From contig CAWKAA010000005.1 in assembly GCA_963847515.1 (NCBI GenBank), positions 1,364,001-1,428,000 of the forward strand: DNA of 64,000 nucleotides. Direction: 5' to 3'. Below, in pieces: positions 53,454 to 62,393 of this stretch (positions are counted from its first letter, which is position 1; every line of letters starts with the position of its first letter). Source of the DNA: QHXW01 sp963847515. Its GTDB lineage: Bacteria; Acidobacteriota; Terriglobia; Bryobacterales; Bryobacteraceae. Made by a program: the position numbers and the translations under genes. The notes beneath the pieces were generated by a model, which searched no databases, had not been told where the DNA came from, and was given only the letters and a program-made list of their open reading frames with translations.

Positions 53454-55667
53454 TCCCTCCAAAATCAAACCTACGCACACCCAGCGCGCAGCCTGCGTTT
53501 ACATTCGCCAGTCCACACCGGGCCAGGTCGAGCATAACCGGGAATCTACCGCCCGCCAGTACGCCCTGGCCGATAGGGCTGCTCAACTGGGTTGGCCCAA
53601 AGAGCAAGTGGTCGTCATTGATGAAGATCTGGGGCTGTCCGGTTCCACCACCGACAAGCGCTCCGGGTTCGCTCGCCTCACCAGCGAAGTCGCCCTGGCT
53701 CACGTGGGCATCGTTCTGGGCCTGGAAGTTTCTCGCCTCGCGAGGAACAACGCGGATTGGTATCGTTTGCTGGAACTCTGCGGCGTCACCGATACTCTCA
53801 TTGGCGACAACGACGGCGTTTATCATCCGGCGCTGTTCAACGATCGACTGCTGCTGGGACTAAAGGGCACGATGAGCGAAGCCGAGCTACACATCATTCG
53901 CGCCCGCCTGGACGGAGGCATCCGCAACAAGGCAGCTCGCGGGGAACTGCGCCGCGGCTTGCCCGTGGGCTTCATTTGGGGAGACCAGGATGGCGAAGTC
54001 TTATTCCATCCAGACGAGGCAGTTACCGGCGCCATCCGCGCGGTTTTCGAGCGGTTCGCCGAGTTTGGCTCGGCGCGACGGGTCTGGCTCTGGTTCCGTT
54101 CCGAAGGTCTGTCTTTTCCGCTGCAGACGATGCCCGCTGGCATGCCTGGTCCGATCCGCTGGGTGACTCCAACCTACCACGCACTGCACCAAATCCTGAC
54201 CAATCCGGTGTATGCTGGCGCTTACACCTACGGCAAGACCAAGTACGAACGCTACATTGATGGAAATGGCGCTGTCAGAAAACGCATTCGGCATTTACCC
54301 ATGGATCAGTGGTCCGTGCTCATCCAGGATCATCATCCGGCTTCATCGATTGGGTCACCTTTCAAGCCAACCAGGCACGGCTCGACTCCAACACCCGGCC
54401 CAAACCGCATCAGGCTGGGGGCGCGGTGAGAGAAGGATCGGCACTGCTGCAGAGCCTCGCCACCTGCGGGCACTGTGGCCGCCGTCTGCATGTTCATTAT
54501 CGCGGCCGCAACTCGGCACCGGGTTATCATTGCGCCGGCAAAGACCTCGTTAACGGACGCGGTGTGTACTGTCTCAATGTCGGCGGAATGGTGATCGAGC
54601 AAGCCGTGGCCAACGCTTTCCTCGAAGCCGTTACACCGGCGGCCGTAGAAGCAACCATGCTGTCGGTCCAACAGCTCCAAGCGAATCACGATGCTGCGTT
54701 GTCGCAGTGGCGGCTGGAAGTGGAACGGACGCGTTATGAGGCGGAGCGAGCGGAACGCCGATACCGGGCCGTGGAGCCGGAAAACCGCCTTGTTGCTCGC
54801 GGCCTAGAAACCGAATGGGAGAATCGCCTACGCGATCTGGCCGCCGCCGAAACAGAACTGCGCCGCCGCGAGCAACAGCGGCCCAATCCAATTGGCCCCG
54901 AGCAACTCAAACGCATTCAGATGCTCGGCGCCGATATTCGTCAAGTCTGGACTGCGCCGGCCATCACGGATCGCGATCGCAAGGAACTCCTGAGAACGCT
55001 GCTGGAAGAAGTCATCCTGCATCTCAAACGAGCCGAAGGTCACGCGCACCTGACTCTGCGCTGGCGCGGCGGCGCGATTACGATGCTGGATGTCCCTATT
55101 CCGCGATTCAAGCCGATGGGACCGCGCACCGACGAAGATACGATCTCGCTGCTCCGGCGTTTGGCCGCTCTTTATCCGGACGAAGTTATCGCAGGAATCT
55201 TGAATCGTCAGGACCGCAAAACAGCTACCGGCGAACGCTTCACCGCCAATCAGGTCGGCAGCCTGCGACGATACCGCAACATCCCGCGATTCCAGCCGTC
55301 ATCCGCTGAGCCGCCCTCTGGCGAGCTCGCTTCGATTCGCAAAGCGGCGCAGATTTTGGGCATGAACACATCTTCGATTCATCGCTGGCTGGCCGATGGT
55401 TTCATCGCGGGCGAGCAGGTCACGCCAGGTGCGCCTTGGCAGATTCGGATCACCGATGAGTTGCGGGCGCGCATTGTGCAGCAGGCACCACCGGAATACC
55501 TGCCGATGCTGGAGACCACCATGAAACTCGGCGTTTCGCGGCAGACGGTGTTGCAGCGTGTAAAGCGAGGCGAGCTTCAAGCCGTGCTGTTAAGACAAGG
55601 CCGGCGTAAAGGCTTGCGAATCAAAGTGGTCGATCAGCAGCCAGCGCTATTCGAACAACTTTCATGA
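53446..55667 (+). pseudogene. Large serine recombinase with zinc ribbon and HTHs (one frameshift)
   Basis: The resolvase domain has the nucleophile Ser23 in 'CVYIRQSTPGQVEHN' and 'VLGLEVSRLARNNADWYRLLELC'. A recombinase domain follows ('NPVYAGAYTYGKTKY'), then a zinc ribbon ('CGHCGRRLHVHYRG...YHCAG'), a long coiled coil (about 400-490) and two C-terminal helix-turn-helix segments ('IRKAAQILGMNTSSIHRWL', 'MKLGVSRQTVLQRVKRGE'). The frame breaks near 54344, where one G of 'CCGGGC' seems lost. If real, the element is immobile. About 740 residues corrected. Confidence 0.85.
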
Positions 55668-55684
55668 ACCAGGGGGCAGTATGA

Positions 55685-55708
55685 AGCCGTATCCAACAGT
55701 ACTCGCAC
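55685..55708. other. Right attachment junction (attR)
   Basis: Element sequence AAGCCGTATCC is followed by the AA core (55695-55696) and host sequence CAGTACTCGCACG, which reads in reverse as the host codons for 'CEYC'. Complements the left junction at 52966. Confidence 0.72.
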
Positions 55709-55896
55709 GTCAGCGCAAAGAAGAATTTTCGCTGATAGAGCCTTCTGCAGCCGTGGCTTCGGTTGACGCAATACTCTCGCGCCTCCCGGAAAATCTCTTC
55801 GTGTGTAATGGTCCAGCAAATACAAGCGACCGGAATCGCGAGCAGCAGCAGCATAATCACCTGCGCGCTGAGCGCCTGCATTTGAAAGAAAGGCAT
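55695..55896 (-). pseudogene. 5' part of the split membrane-protein gene
   Basis: Starts 'MPFFQMQALSAQVIMLLLLA' at 55896, with one TM helix, then 'WTITHEEIFREAREYCVNRS' and 'CRRLYQRKFFFALTCEYC'. The Cys residues (C-x6-C and 'TCEYC') suggest metal or disulfide chemistry. After the AA core the frame runs into the element ('WIRLHTAPWF') and lacks the second and third helices. The gene follows the BON lipoprotein gene after 36 bases and was probably in its operon. The missing part is at 52757-52967. Confidence 0.83.
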
Positions 55897-55932
55897 TTCG
55901 CCTCGGCGGTTTTAGTGGCAGTTGCCGCACGC

Positions 55933-56478
55933 TCACATCGACGAGGTAGCCTTTTGATTTTTCACCTGCAGCTCGTTCACTACTTGCCTCACGTTAGGAA
56001 CGGAAGAAGCGACCGCCGCAGCCTGCGAGCGCCGGGACTGAGAATTCACCTCACCTGTTAGTGTGACCACTCCATTTTTGACTTTGTATTTTACGTTCTT
56101 AAGCCTGTTTTGAATAAGAGCAGCATCAAGGTTTTTCTCCACACCTTTATCCAGATCCGAGTTGACCGACTTGGCGTCGCTCTCGGCGTTCGGCGGAAGG
56201 ACTGCAATCTGATTCGACACAACCTGTCCGGCCGCAATGGACTTCGCAATCGATTCAGCTTGCGCCTTGTCGTTTTCCCCTGCTACGTGTCCGTTAAGGG
56301 TCACCACGCCCTTGTCGCGATCCTGACTTACAGAAACATCTTTGAGGTTGGCCTGATCCAGCGACTTACGAATATTGTCAGAAACGTCGGGCGATTTCGT
56401 CGGCGACGTGGAGCATCCGACGAGCGTTCCGACGACGAGCACCGCGAGCAACGTTGAGCACCGTTTGAGCGTTTTCAT
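55933..56478 (-). CDS. BON-domain lipoprotein (OsmY-like)
   Basis: A 181-residue lipoprotein (lipobox 'VGTLVGCST') with two BON modules: 'NIRKSLDQANLKDVSVSQ...GVVTLNGHVAG' and 'IQNRLKNVKYKVKNGVVTLTGEVNS'. BON proteins bind phospholipid and respond to envelope or osmotic stress. An AGGAGAG site precedes the ATG. The downstream gene on this strand is the one broken by the recombinase element. Confidence 0.87.
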   Translation of the reverse strand: MKTLKRCSTLLAVLVVGTLVGCSTSPTKSPDVSDNIRKSLDQANLKDVSVSQDRDKGVVTLNGHVAGENDKAQAESIAKSIAAGQVVSNQIAVLPPNAESDAKSVNSDLDKGVEKNLDAALIQNRLKNVKYKVKNGVVTLTGEVNSQSRRSQAAAVASSVPNVRQVVNELQVKNQKATSSM

Positions 56479-56960
56479 ATTTCTCTCCTTTGACGTGTCA
56501 GCAGATTAATCCAAAGAGCGCCTGATTGCGCTATCGATGCGCAGGAAGTGCCGAGTTAACCAGCAGCGCGTGAATCAACCCACCCGCAATCTGGAAGCCG
56601 TCCAACATCCGCTTCTGGGACAGCAATTGGGTCGCCAAGAAGATCTTTCGTGTGTAGGAGAGACGTAAGCACCAGTGCGGATTAGAACAGGCCCCGTCTC
56701 GTTTAAGGGTTGCCCGGACGCGCTGGTAAGTACTCCAGTTTTGAGACGCGTTCAGTCGTAGCGCAGGGCCACGCCCGATCTTGGCGGGGACCTGCGGCCT
56801 AACGGAAAAAGCCGCAGGTCTTCCGCAAACGACGCGGCGGCCGTTCTTCGAATGGGCGATTTTCCGCTGGGTTTATTCAGGACCCAATGTGAACAGGCTT
56901 ACGATGCGCCTAAAAGGTGGCGGCTGATTGCAATCTGCGGGCATCGAGGTAGGCGGCGCA
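56479..56960. other. Intergenic region between BON and NRPS genes
   Basis: 482 bases with no convincing gene. It should hold the BON promoter at its left end. From 56778 it holds the second copy of the hairpin repeat. A CTGG...CCAG pair around TAAGTACT is visible at about 56729-56744. Nothing else recognised. Confidence 0.6.
56778..56842. repeat. Dispersed intergenic hairpin repeat, copy 2
   Basis: GATCTTGGCGGGGACCTGCGGC followed by GAAAAAGCCGCAGGTCTTCC matches the copy at 16170-16250 in order and orientation. CCTGCGGC (56791-56798) and GCCGCAGG (56811-56818) form a perfect 8-bp stem. It lies between the NRPS stop and the BON gene start. Confidence 0.6.
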
Positions 56961-59900
56961 TCACTCCGCTATTTGCGGCACATTCATTTCCGCGCTACCT
57001 AAATCAAACGAGGAAATCACCGCCGGCGACAGGTTCGATTGCGGATGTGGCTCATCCTCGGTTTCGGCCGGAGGAAGAGTGGCGGCATCCTTAAGGCAGG
57101 TCCTCAGTTGTTCTGCCATCCTCCGTACAAAGGGTTCGTGGAACATGGAGTCGCCGTCGCCAGGAAATACCCGCACCTGCACTTCGTGCGCTCCCATGCC
57201 AAATAGACGCAGATCGGGATCGAGCGAAAGTCCGGCGGGCACGCGGCCGTTCAAGAATGCTGTCATCCGCCCTGGATAGATAGTAGGGGCGTAGTCTCGG
57301 ACAGCCTGAAGATTCATCTCAGAGACATTTCGAAACAGACGAGACCCGGGCGAAAGCCGGTGCTTGAGGAGATGGAACATCAGACGCCATAACACGGATC
57401 GCATTTTCTCGGCAGAGTTCCTAGTGAGGTCAGCCAGCTTGGCTGTAGTTCTCATCAGCCGAAACTGTTCCAGGTGCGATTTAATTCTGCTTGGAAAATG
57501 AAAGAGGTTCGGATCGTAACTCATGAAGAGCCCCAGGAAGGCCACCTTTTCACCTTGTCTCAATAGCTGCTGCGCCATCTCGAAGGCGACCCTGCCTCCA
57601 AAACAGTATCCGCCGATGAAGTACGGACCGTGTGATTGCACGGTGCGAATCTCTGTGAGGTAATCTGCGGCCATGGCCTCGATGGTGTGGTGAGCCGGTA
57701 AGCCGATTTGCTCTTGCGCCTGCAGTGCAAAGAAGGGCTGGTTGGGACCGAGGCATTGTGACAGCGGCCGATAGAACAGGACTTCCCCCATGTGGCCGTG
57801 GACACAGAACAGAGGCGGTAAAGAGCCATAAGGCTGGATTGGAACCAGCGATGAACTCTGGCGCGTTTTCCTCTCGCGGAGAACATCAGCCAGTTGCTCA
57901 ATGGTCGGCGCCTGGAAAAGTGTGGCTAAAGGAATTTTTTTGCCAAAAGATTTTTCGATGAGGGCAAACAGGCGCACCGCCAGCAACGAATGTCCGCCAA
58001 GATCGAAAAAGTCATCGCGGATACCGATGGGCTTGACGGCTAGCACCTGTTCCCAAATCTCCGTCAGTTGAGTTTCCAACTCGTCCCGTGCGATTGCGTG
58101 AGCGCCGTCCGCTCCGTTTCGCAGCTGCTCGGGCGCCCGAAGGCGGCCGCGATCCAGTTTTCCGTTGGGAGTCAGCGGCAACGCATCCAGGGACACGAAG
58201 GAGGAGGGCACCATGTAGTCCGGTAATTTCTTTCTGAGAAAAGCCCGTAACGCGCCGCTTGAAGGACTCGGTTGCCCCTTGGTCACACAATAGGCAACGA
58301 GGCGCTTTTCACCCGACGCATCGTCGCAGACGCCGACAGCGGCCTCCCTGACAGAAGGATGTTGCCCCAGAACCGATTCGATCTCACCAAGCTCGATGCG
58401 AAAACCGCGCAGTTTCACCTGATGGTCGACTCTGCCCAAACATTCGAGATTGCCATCCGCCAGGTACCTGCCCAGATCGCCAGTCTTGTATAACCGGGCT
58501 CCCGCGCCGCCACAGAATGGGTTCGCAATGAACCTTTCTGCCGTCAATTCGGGCCGGTCCAGATATCCACGGGCCACGCCGTCACCGCCGATGTAGATCT
58601 CCCCGCGGACACCGGCCGGTACTGGCTGCAAGTGAGAATCCAGCACGCAAATTTGGGTATTGGCGATGGGACGGCCGATCGGAACGACGCCGTCGTTTTG
58701 TCCATTGACACGATAAGCCGCGGACCAGATCGTGGTTTCCGTAGGTCCATATAGGTTCCACACCGTCTGACTGCGCTCGGTGAGCTCGCGTGCCAGTTCG
58801 GGAGCCATCGCTTCGCCGCCGCACAGTACTTTCAATCCCGGTGACCCCGGCCAACCCGCTTCCAGCAACAATCGCCAGGTAGCCGGCGTAGCTTGCATGA
58901 CAGTAGCTTTGCTCCGTCGCAGCAGGTCGATCAGCCGCGTTCCGTCACGCGATACTTCCGGCCGGGCTAAAACTATCTGGGCTCCAGTAATCAACGGCAG
59001 GTAGATCTCCAACCCAGCGATGTCAAAAGAGAGTGTGGTCACTGCCACCAACACGTCCTCCCGGCTCAAACCCGGTTCACGTTGCATGGAGGTCAGAAAA
59101 TTTACCACGCTCCGATGCTCGATCTGAACTCCCTTCGGAATACCGGTTGACCCGGAGGTGTAGATTACGTATGCGAGGTTCGCCGGGCCGGAGGCTTCTC
59201 TCGGATTTTCGGCGGATTCTTGTTCAATAGCTTTCCATGCTGCGTCCAGCAGCACTACCTCTGGCCCGGAAGGTAACCGAGGCCGCAGTGTCTGTTGCGT
59301 GAGCAATACTCGCGGCCTGGCATCCGACAGAACCAGCGCAAGGCGTTCTTGGGGATAATCCGGGTCCAAAGGAAGGTAAGCGCCGCCCGCCTTCAATATC
59401 CCCAACAGCCCCACCACCATTTCCAGAGATCGCTCCATGCACAAAGCAACCAGAACGTCCGGCCCAACCCCCCGCTTCTGTAGATACCAAGCCAGTTGAT
59501 TGGCTCGCCGGTTTAGTTCCCTGTAAGTCAGTTGTCGATCCCCAACGGCGACCGCGATCGCATGCGGCGACCGTTTCGCCTGGGCTTCGAACAACGCATG
59601 AATAGTGGACTTTGGATAGGGCTGCGCCACAGCAGGCCACTGGGCCTGGAATTCGGCTCGCTCGGACTCGGTCAAGAGCGGCAAATCGCTAATGCGGCGC
59701 GCAGGGTCGGCCACGGCGGCCTCAATCATTGTTCGCCAGTGACCCTCCATGCGTGCTATGGTGGCGGCGTCGAAGAGATCCGTACTGTAGTGGAAGCGCG
59801 CAAGGATGCCTTCGGACCGTTCGTCGAGTTCGAGATAGACATCGTACTTGGTCGCACCGGTGTCTACGTCCATCTGTGTCAGCTGCCAGGCCGGATCGAG

Positions 59901-61100
59901 CGAAGGCATGGGCGGCTCCAACGAAAACATCACTTGAAAGAGTGGGCTGCGGTCGCCTTGCCGTTTGGGCTGCAACTCCCTGACGAGTTGTGCGAACGGC
60001 ACATCGTCATGAGCCAGTGCTTCCAGAGTCACCTCTCGCACGCGTGACAGCAGTTCACGAAAACTAGGGTCGCCGGAAAGGTCGATGCGGAGCATCACGG
60101 TGTTCAGAAAGTAACCCAATAACTTTTCGGTTTCGCAATGTTTGCGGCCCGCAGTGACGGTGCCGATCAAGATGTCGTCCTGGCCGGAGTAGCGATGGAG
60201 TATCGCCGCAAACGTCGCCAGCAAGGTCATGAACCGCGTGACCCCCTCCCGCTGGCTGATCGATTTGACAGCAGCCGCCAGGCTGGACTCAAGAACAAAC
60301 GGATGCATCGAGCCGCGAAACGTCTGGGTGGACCGCCGCGAACGGTCCACTGGCAGTTCGAGCACGGGCAACGGGCCAGCAAGCTGTTTCCGCCAGTAGG
60401 CCATGTTCTCTGCGAGGGCCGCTGGCGCGATTACGCGACGCTGCCATTCGGCATAGTCTGCATATTGGATGGGCAGCTCCGGCATGGGCGAAGGCTTGCC
60501 GGCGGCAAAAGCTTCGTACAAAGCGGCCAGCTCCGGCAGAAACACCCGGTAAATAGCGACGCCGTCAAAGATGATATGACTGAGCGTGAGAAACAGGCGA
60601 TGCTCTGCGTTCCCTAAACGGATTAGCCGGACTCTGAATAGCGGGACGCTTGCCATGTCCAAAGGAACCCGGCTGTCCTCCGTGGCTATCTTCAGGGCTT
60701 CCGCCTCCCGCACGGCCTCCGGCAAACTACGAAGGTCCGATACTGGCAGGCTAATGTACGGTGGCGGATGGACCACCTGGACCGGCTGGCCGTCTACGGT
60801 TTGGAAAGACGTGCGCCAGGCTTCGTGCCGCCGGACGATTTCGTTGAAGGCGCGCTCGAGTGCGGGCACATCCAGGGGACCAATGCGGTGGATAGTGACG
60901 GGCTCGTTGTACAGCGGGAGATTGGGAGCCATTTGGGCGTGCAGCCAAACCTGCTGCTGCCCATAGGAGACGGGAGCGGACTCCCTCGGCGTTCGGCGCA
61001 CGATGGGCGGCAGCTCCTGAGATGGCGTCGCGAAATCCCCCTGCAAGTATTTTTCGAGGAGATTGCGCCTTGCGTCCGACAACATAGGTTGCTGCGCCAT
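56961..61100 (-). CDS. NRPS module C-A-PCP-TE with Cys-type thioesterase
   Basis: A 1,379-residue nonribosomal peptide synthetase. Condensation domain (about 30-470): the HHxxxDG motif reads S174-H-I-I-F-D-G, keeping the second His. Adenylation domain (about 500-990): 'YTSGSTGIPKG', Asp693 in 'SFDIAGLEIY', 'YGPTETTIW' and 'NGKLDR'. The pocket code by eye is D-I-L-Q-C-G-L-I-W-K, close to a known glycine code. PCP: Ser1038 in 'LGGHSLLAV'. TE: 'GGYCFGGR' with Cys1166 where Ser is usual. The start is 9 bases after the P450 stop. It should add glycine and release the product. Confidence 0.88.
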   Translation of the reverse strand: MAQQPMLSDARRNLLEKYLQGDFATPSQELPPIVRRTPRESAPVSYGQQQVWLHAQMAPNLPLYNEPVTIHRIGPLDVPALERAFNEIVRRHEAWRTSFQTVDGQPVQVVHPPPYISLPVSDLRSLPEAVREAEALKIATEDSRVPLDMASVPLFRVRLIRLGNAEHRLFLTLSHIIFDGVAIYRVFLPELAALYEAFAAGKPSPMPELPIQYADYAEWQRRVIAPAALAENMAYWRKQLAGPLPVLELPVDRSRRSTQTFRGSMHPFVLESSLAAAVKSISQREGVTRFMTLLATFAAILHRYSGQDDILIGTVTAGRKHCETEKLLGYFLNTVMLRIDLSGDPSFRELLSRVREVTLEALAHDDVPFAQLVRELQPKRQGDRSPLFQVMFSLEPPMPSLDPAWQLTQMDVDTGATKYDVYLELDERSEGILARFHYSTDLFDAATIARMEGHWRTMIEAAVADPARRISDLPLLTESERAEFQAQWPAVAQPYPKSTIHALFEAQAKRSPHAIAVAVGDRQLTYRELNRRANQLAWYLQKRGVGPDVLVALCMERSLEMVVGLLGILKAGGAYLPLDPDYPQERLALVLSDARPRVLLTQQTLRPRLPSGPEVVLLDAAWKAIEQESAENPREASGPANLAYVIYTSGSTGIPKGVQIEHRSVVNFLTSMQREPGLSREDVLVAVTTLSFDIAGLEIYLPLITGAQIVLARPEVSRDGTRLIDLLRRSKATVMQATPATWRLLLEAGWPGSPGLKVLCGGEAMAPELARELTERSQTVWNLYGPTETTIWSAAYRVNGQNDGVVPIGRPIANTQICVLDSHLQPVPAGVRGEIYIGGDGVARGYLDRPELTAERFIANPFCGGAGARLYKTGDLGRYLADGNLECLGRVDHQVKLRGFRIELGEIESVLGQHPSVREAAVGVCDDASGEKRLVAYCVTKGQPSPSSGALRAFLRKKLPDYMVPSSFVSLDALPLTPNGKLDRGRLRAPEQLRNGADGAHAIARDELETQLTEIWEQVLAVKPIGIRDDFFDLGGHSLLAVRLFALIEKSFGKKIPLATLFQAPTIEQLADVLRERKTRQSSSLVPIQPYGSLPPLFCVHGHMGEVLFYRPLSQCLGPNQPFFALQAQEQIGLPAHHTIEAMAADYLTEIRTVQSHGPYFIGGYCFGGRVAFEMAQQLLRQGEKVAFLGLFMSYDPNLFHFPSRIKSHLEQFRLMRTTAKLADLTRNSAEKMRSVLWRLMFHLLKHRLSPGSRLFRNVSEMNLQAVRDYAPTIYPGRMTAFLNGRVPAGLSLDPDLRLFGMGAHEVQVRVFPGDGDSMFHEPFVRRMAEQLRTCLKDAATLPPAETEDEPHPQSNLSPAVISSFDLGSAEMNVPQIAE

Positions 61101-61109
61101 AACTTGATC

Positions 61110-62393
61110 TCAACTAGCGATGCCGGCGCCGGTCAGCCGGCCCCGACCGGCAAAGGTTACAGGCAACGCCGCCAAACCGCGCAAGCCGAGATTCTGCCGC
61201 CAGACCAGGGGCCCAGGATCGAGAGTCAACCGGGGAAGCCGCCGCAATATAGTTTCAAACGCGATTTGACCCTCGATCCGCGCCAGCGGCGCACCGAAGC
61301 AAAAATGCGCGGCCCATCCAAACGCCACGTGGCGGTTGTCCTTGCGTGTGATGTCCAGCCGGTCGGGATCGGGAAAACGTTCCGGATCGCGGTTAGCAGC
61401 GCCCATGACCGCAATCACCGCCTGGCGCTGCCGGATCAGCCTTCCTCCCATTTGCACATCATCGCGCGCCAGCCTCGCCGTATGCTGGCTGGGGCTTTCG
61501 TAGCGCAAGAGTTCTTCCACTGCCGAAGGGATCAGCGAAGAATCGTCGCGCAGCTTGTGGAGTTGGTCGGGATGGCGCAACAGGCTCAACAGGCCGTTGC
61601 CGATCAGATTCGTAGTCGTCTCCTGGCCGCCCACCATGGTGACAATCACGTTGGCGATCACTTCCTCTTCCGTCAGCCTGGAGCCTTCGATCTCGGCGCT
61701 CATCAGCGCCTGGATCAGACCGTCACGGGGGTGTTCGTGCTGTTCGCGGATAGCCGCGCGAAAGTATGCCGTCATCTCTTCCACGCTGCGCAGGACGCGA
61801 GGGATCCGATCGGGATTGTGCTGGAAGTTGCCCAACATCTCGGCAAAATCAGCAGACCAAGATTTCAATTGCTTGTGATCGTCCACCGGCACGCCCATCA
61901 GTTCCGCGGTCACTATGGCGGGCATGGGCTCCGCCAGATCAGCGATCAGGTCCGATTGCCCCGCGGACTCCACCCGATCCAGCAAGCCGTCCACAATTTC
62001 TTGAATGTGCGCGCGCAGCCGCTCCACCCGGCTCGGCGTGAAGGCTACCGACGCCAGGCCGCGCAATCGCGTGTGCGCCGGGGCATCCAGGAACAGCATC
62101 TGCCGGACCATCACTTGGGCCACAGGGTTCAGTGCCGATAAACCCATCGAGGTCAGTTGTTCCGGAGCCGGTGTGCGGTCTGCTGAGAAATGGTGTAAAA
62201 CACGGACCACGTCGTCATAGCGCGTGACTACCCAGGCATGCAGGAAAGGGTCCCAATGCACGGGATCTTCGGTCCGGAGCCTGTGGTAGAGGGGATAAGG
62301 ATTGGCTAGAACTTCGGGATCGAGCAGGCGGTATAGGCTAAGGGTTTCTTTCGCACTGCGCGTGCTCACAGTAGATTCGGATTCCATCAGCAT
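61110..62393 (-). CDS. Cytochrome P450 of the NRPS cluster
   Basis: A 427-residue bacterial class I P450. Visible motifs: 'LFLDAPAHTRLRGLASVAFTP', the I-helix 'VGGQETTTNL', ExxR in 'EELLRYESPSQHTAR', and the heme loop 'FGWAAHFCFGAPLAR' with Cys365 as heme ligand (second Gly of FGxGxHxC replaced by Ala). Its ATG overlaps the upstream NRPS stop (TGATG), and the next NRPS starts 9 bases downstream. Similar A-PCP/P450 pairs make beta-hydroxy amino acids on the carrier, which is the likely role. No ferredoxin gene is seen. Confidence 0.88.
   Translation of the reverse strand: MLMESESTVSTRSAKETLSLYRLLDPEVLANPYPLYHRLRTEDPVHWDPFLHAWVVTRYDDVVRVLHHFSADRTPAPEQLTSMGLSALNPVAQVMVRQMLFLDAPAHTRLRGLASVAFTPSRVERLRAHIQEIVDGLLDRVESAGQSDLIADLAEPMPAIVTAELMGVPVDDHKQLKSWSADFAEMLGNFQHNPDRIPRVLRSVEEMTAYFRAAIREQHEHPRDGLIQALMSAEIEGSRLTEEEVIANVIVTMVGGQETTTNLIGNGLLSLLRHPDQLHKLRDDSSLIPSAVEELLRYESPSQHTARLARDDVQMGGRLIRQRQAVIAVMGAANRDPERFPDPDRLDITRKDNRHVAFGWAAHFCFGAPLARIEGQIAFETILRRLPRLTLDPGPLVWRQNLGLRGLAALPVTFAGRGRLTGAGIAS

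Larger units (their letters stand above)
52966..55696 (+). mobile_element. Serine-recombinase element (2.73 kb), ends mapped
   Basis: Bounded by an AA dinucleotide at 52966-52967 and 55695-55696. A 2-bp core is the hallmark of serine recombinases. Removing one AA plus the DNA between restores a single open frame across the interrupted host gene. Contents: a DUF5372-like gene, a 52-residue gene and a large serine recombinase, with only 44 bases before the first gene and 27 after the last. The joined element ends read GTATCC-AA-GGAAAC, an imperfect palindrome as expected for an attP site. There is no cargo beyond these three genes. Confidence 0.83.

Noticed and set aside
60768..62141. Plus-strand open frame of 457 codons
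   Set aside because: Antisense to the P450 and NRPS genes; no family motifs, composition typical of a GC-rich shadow frame.
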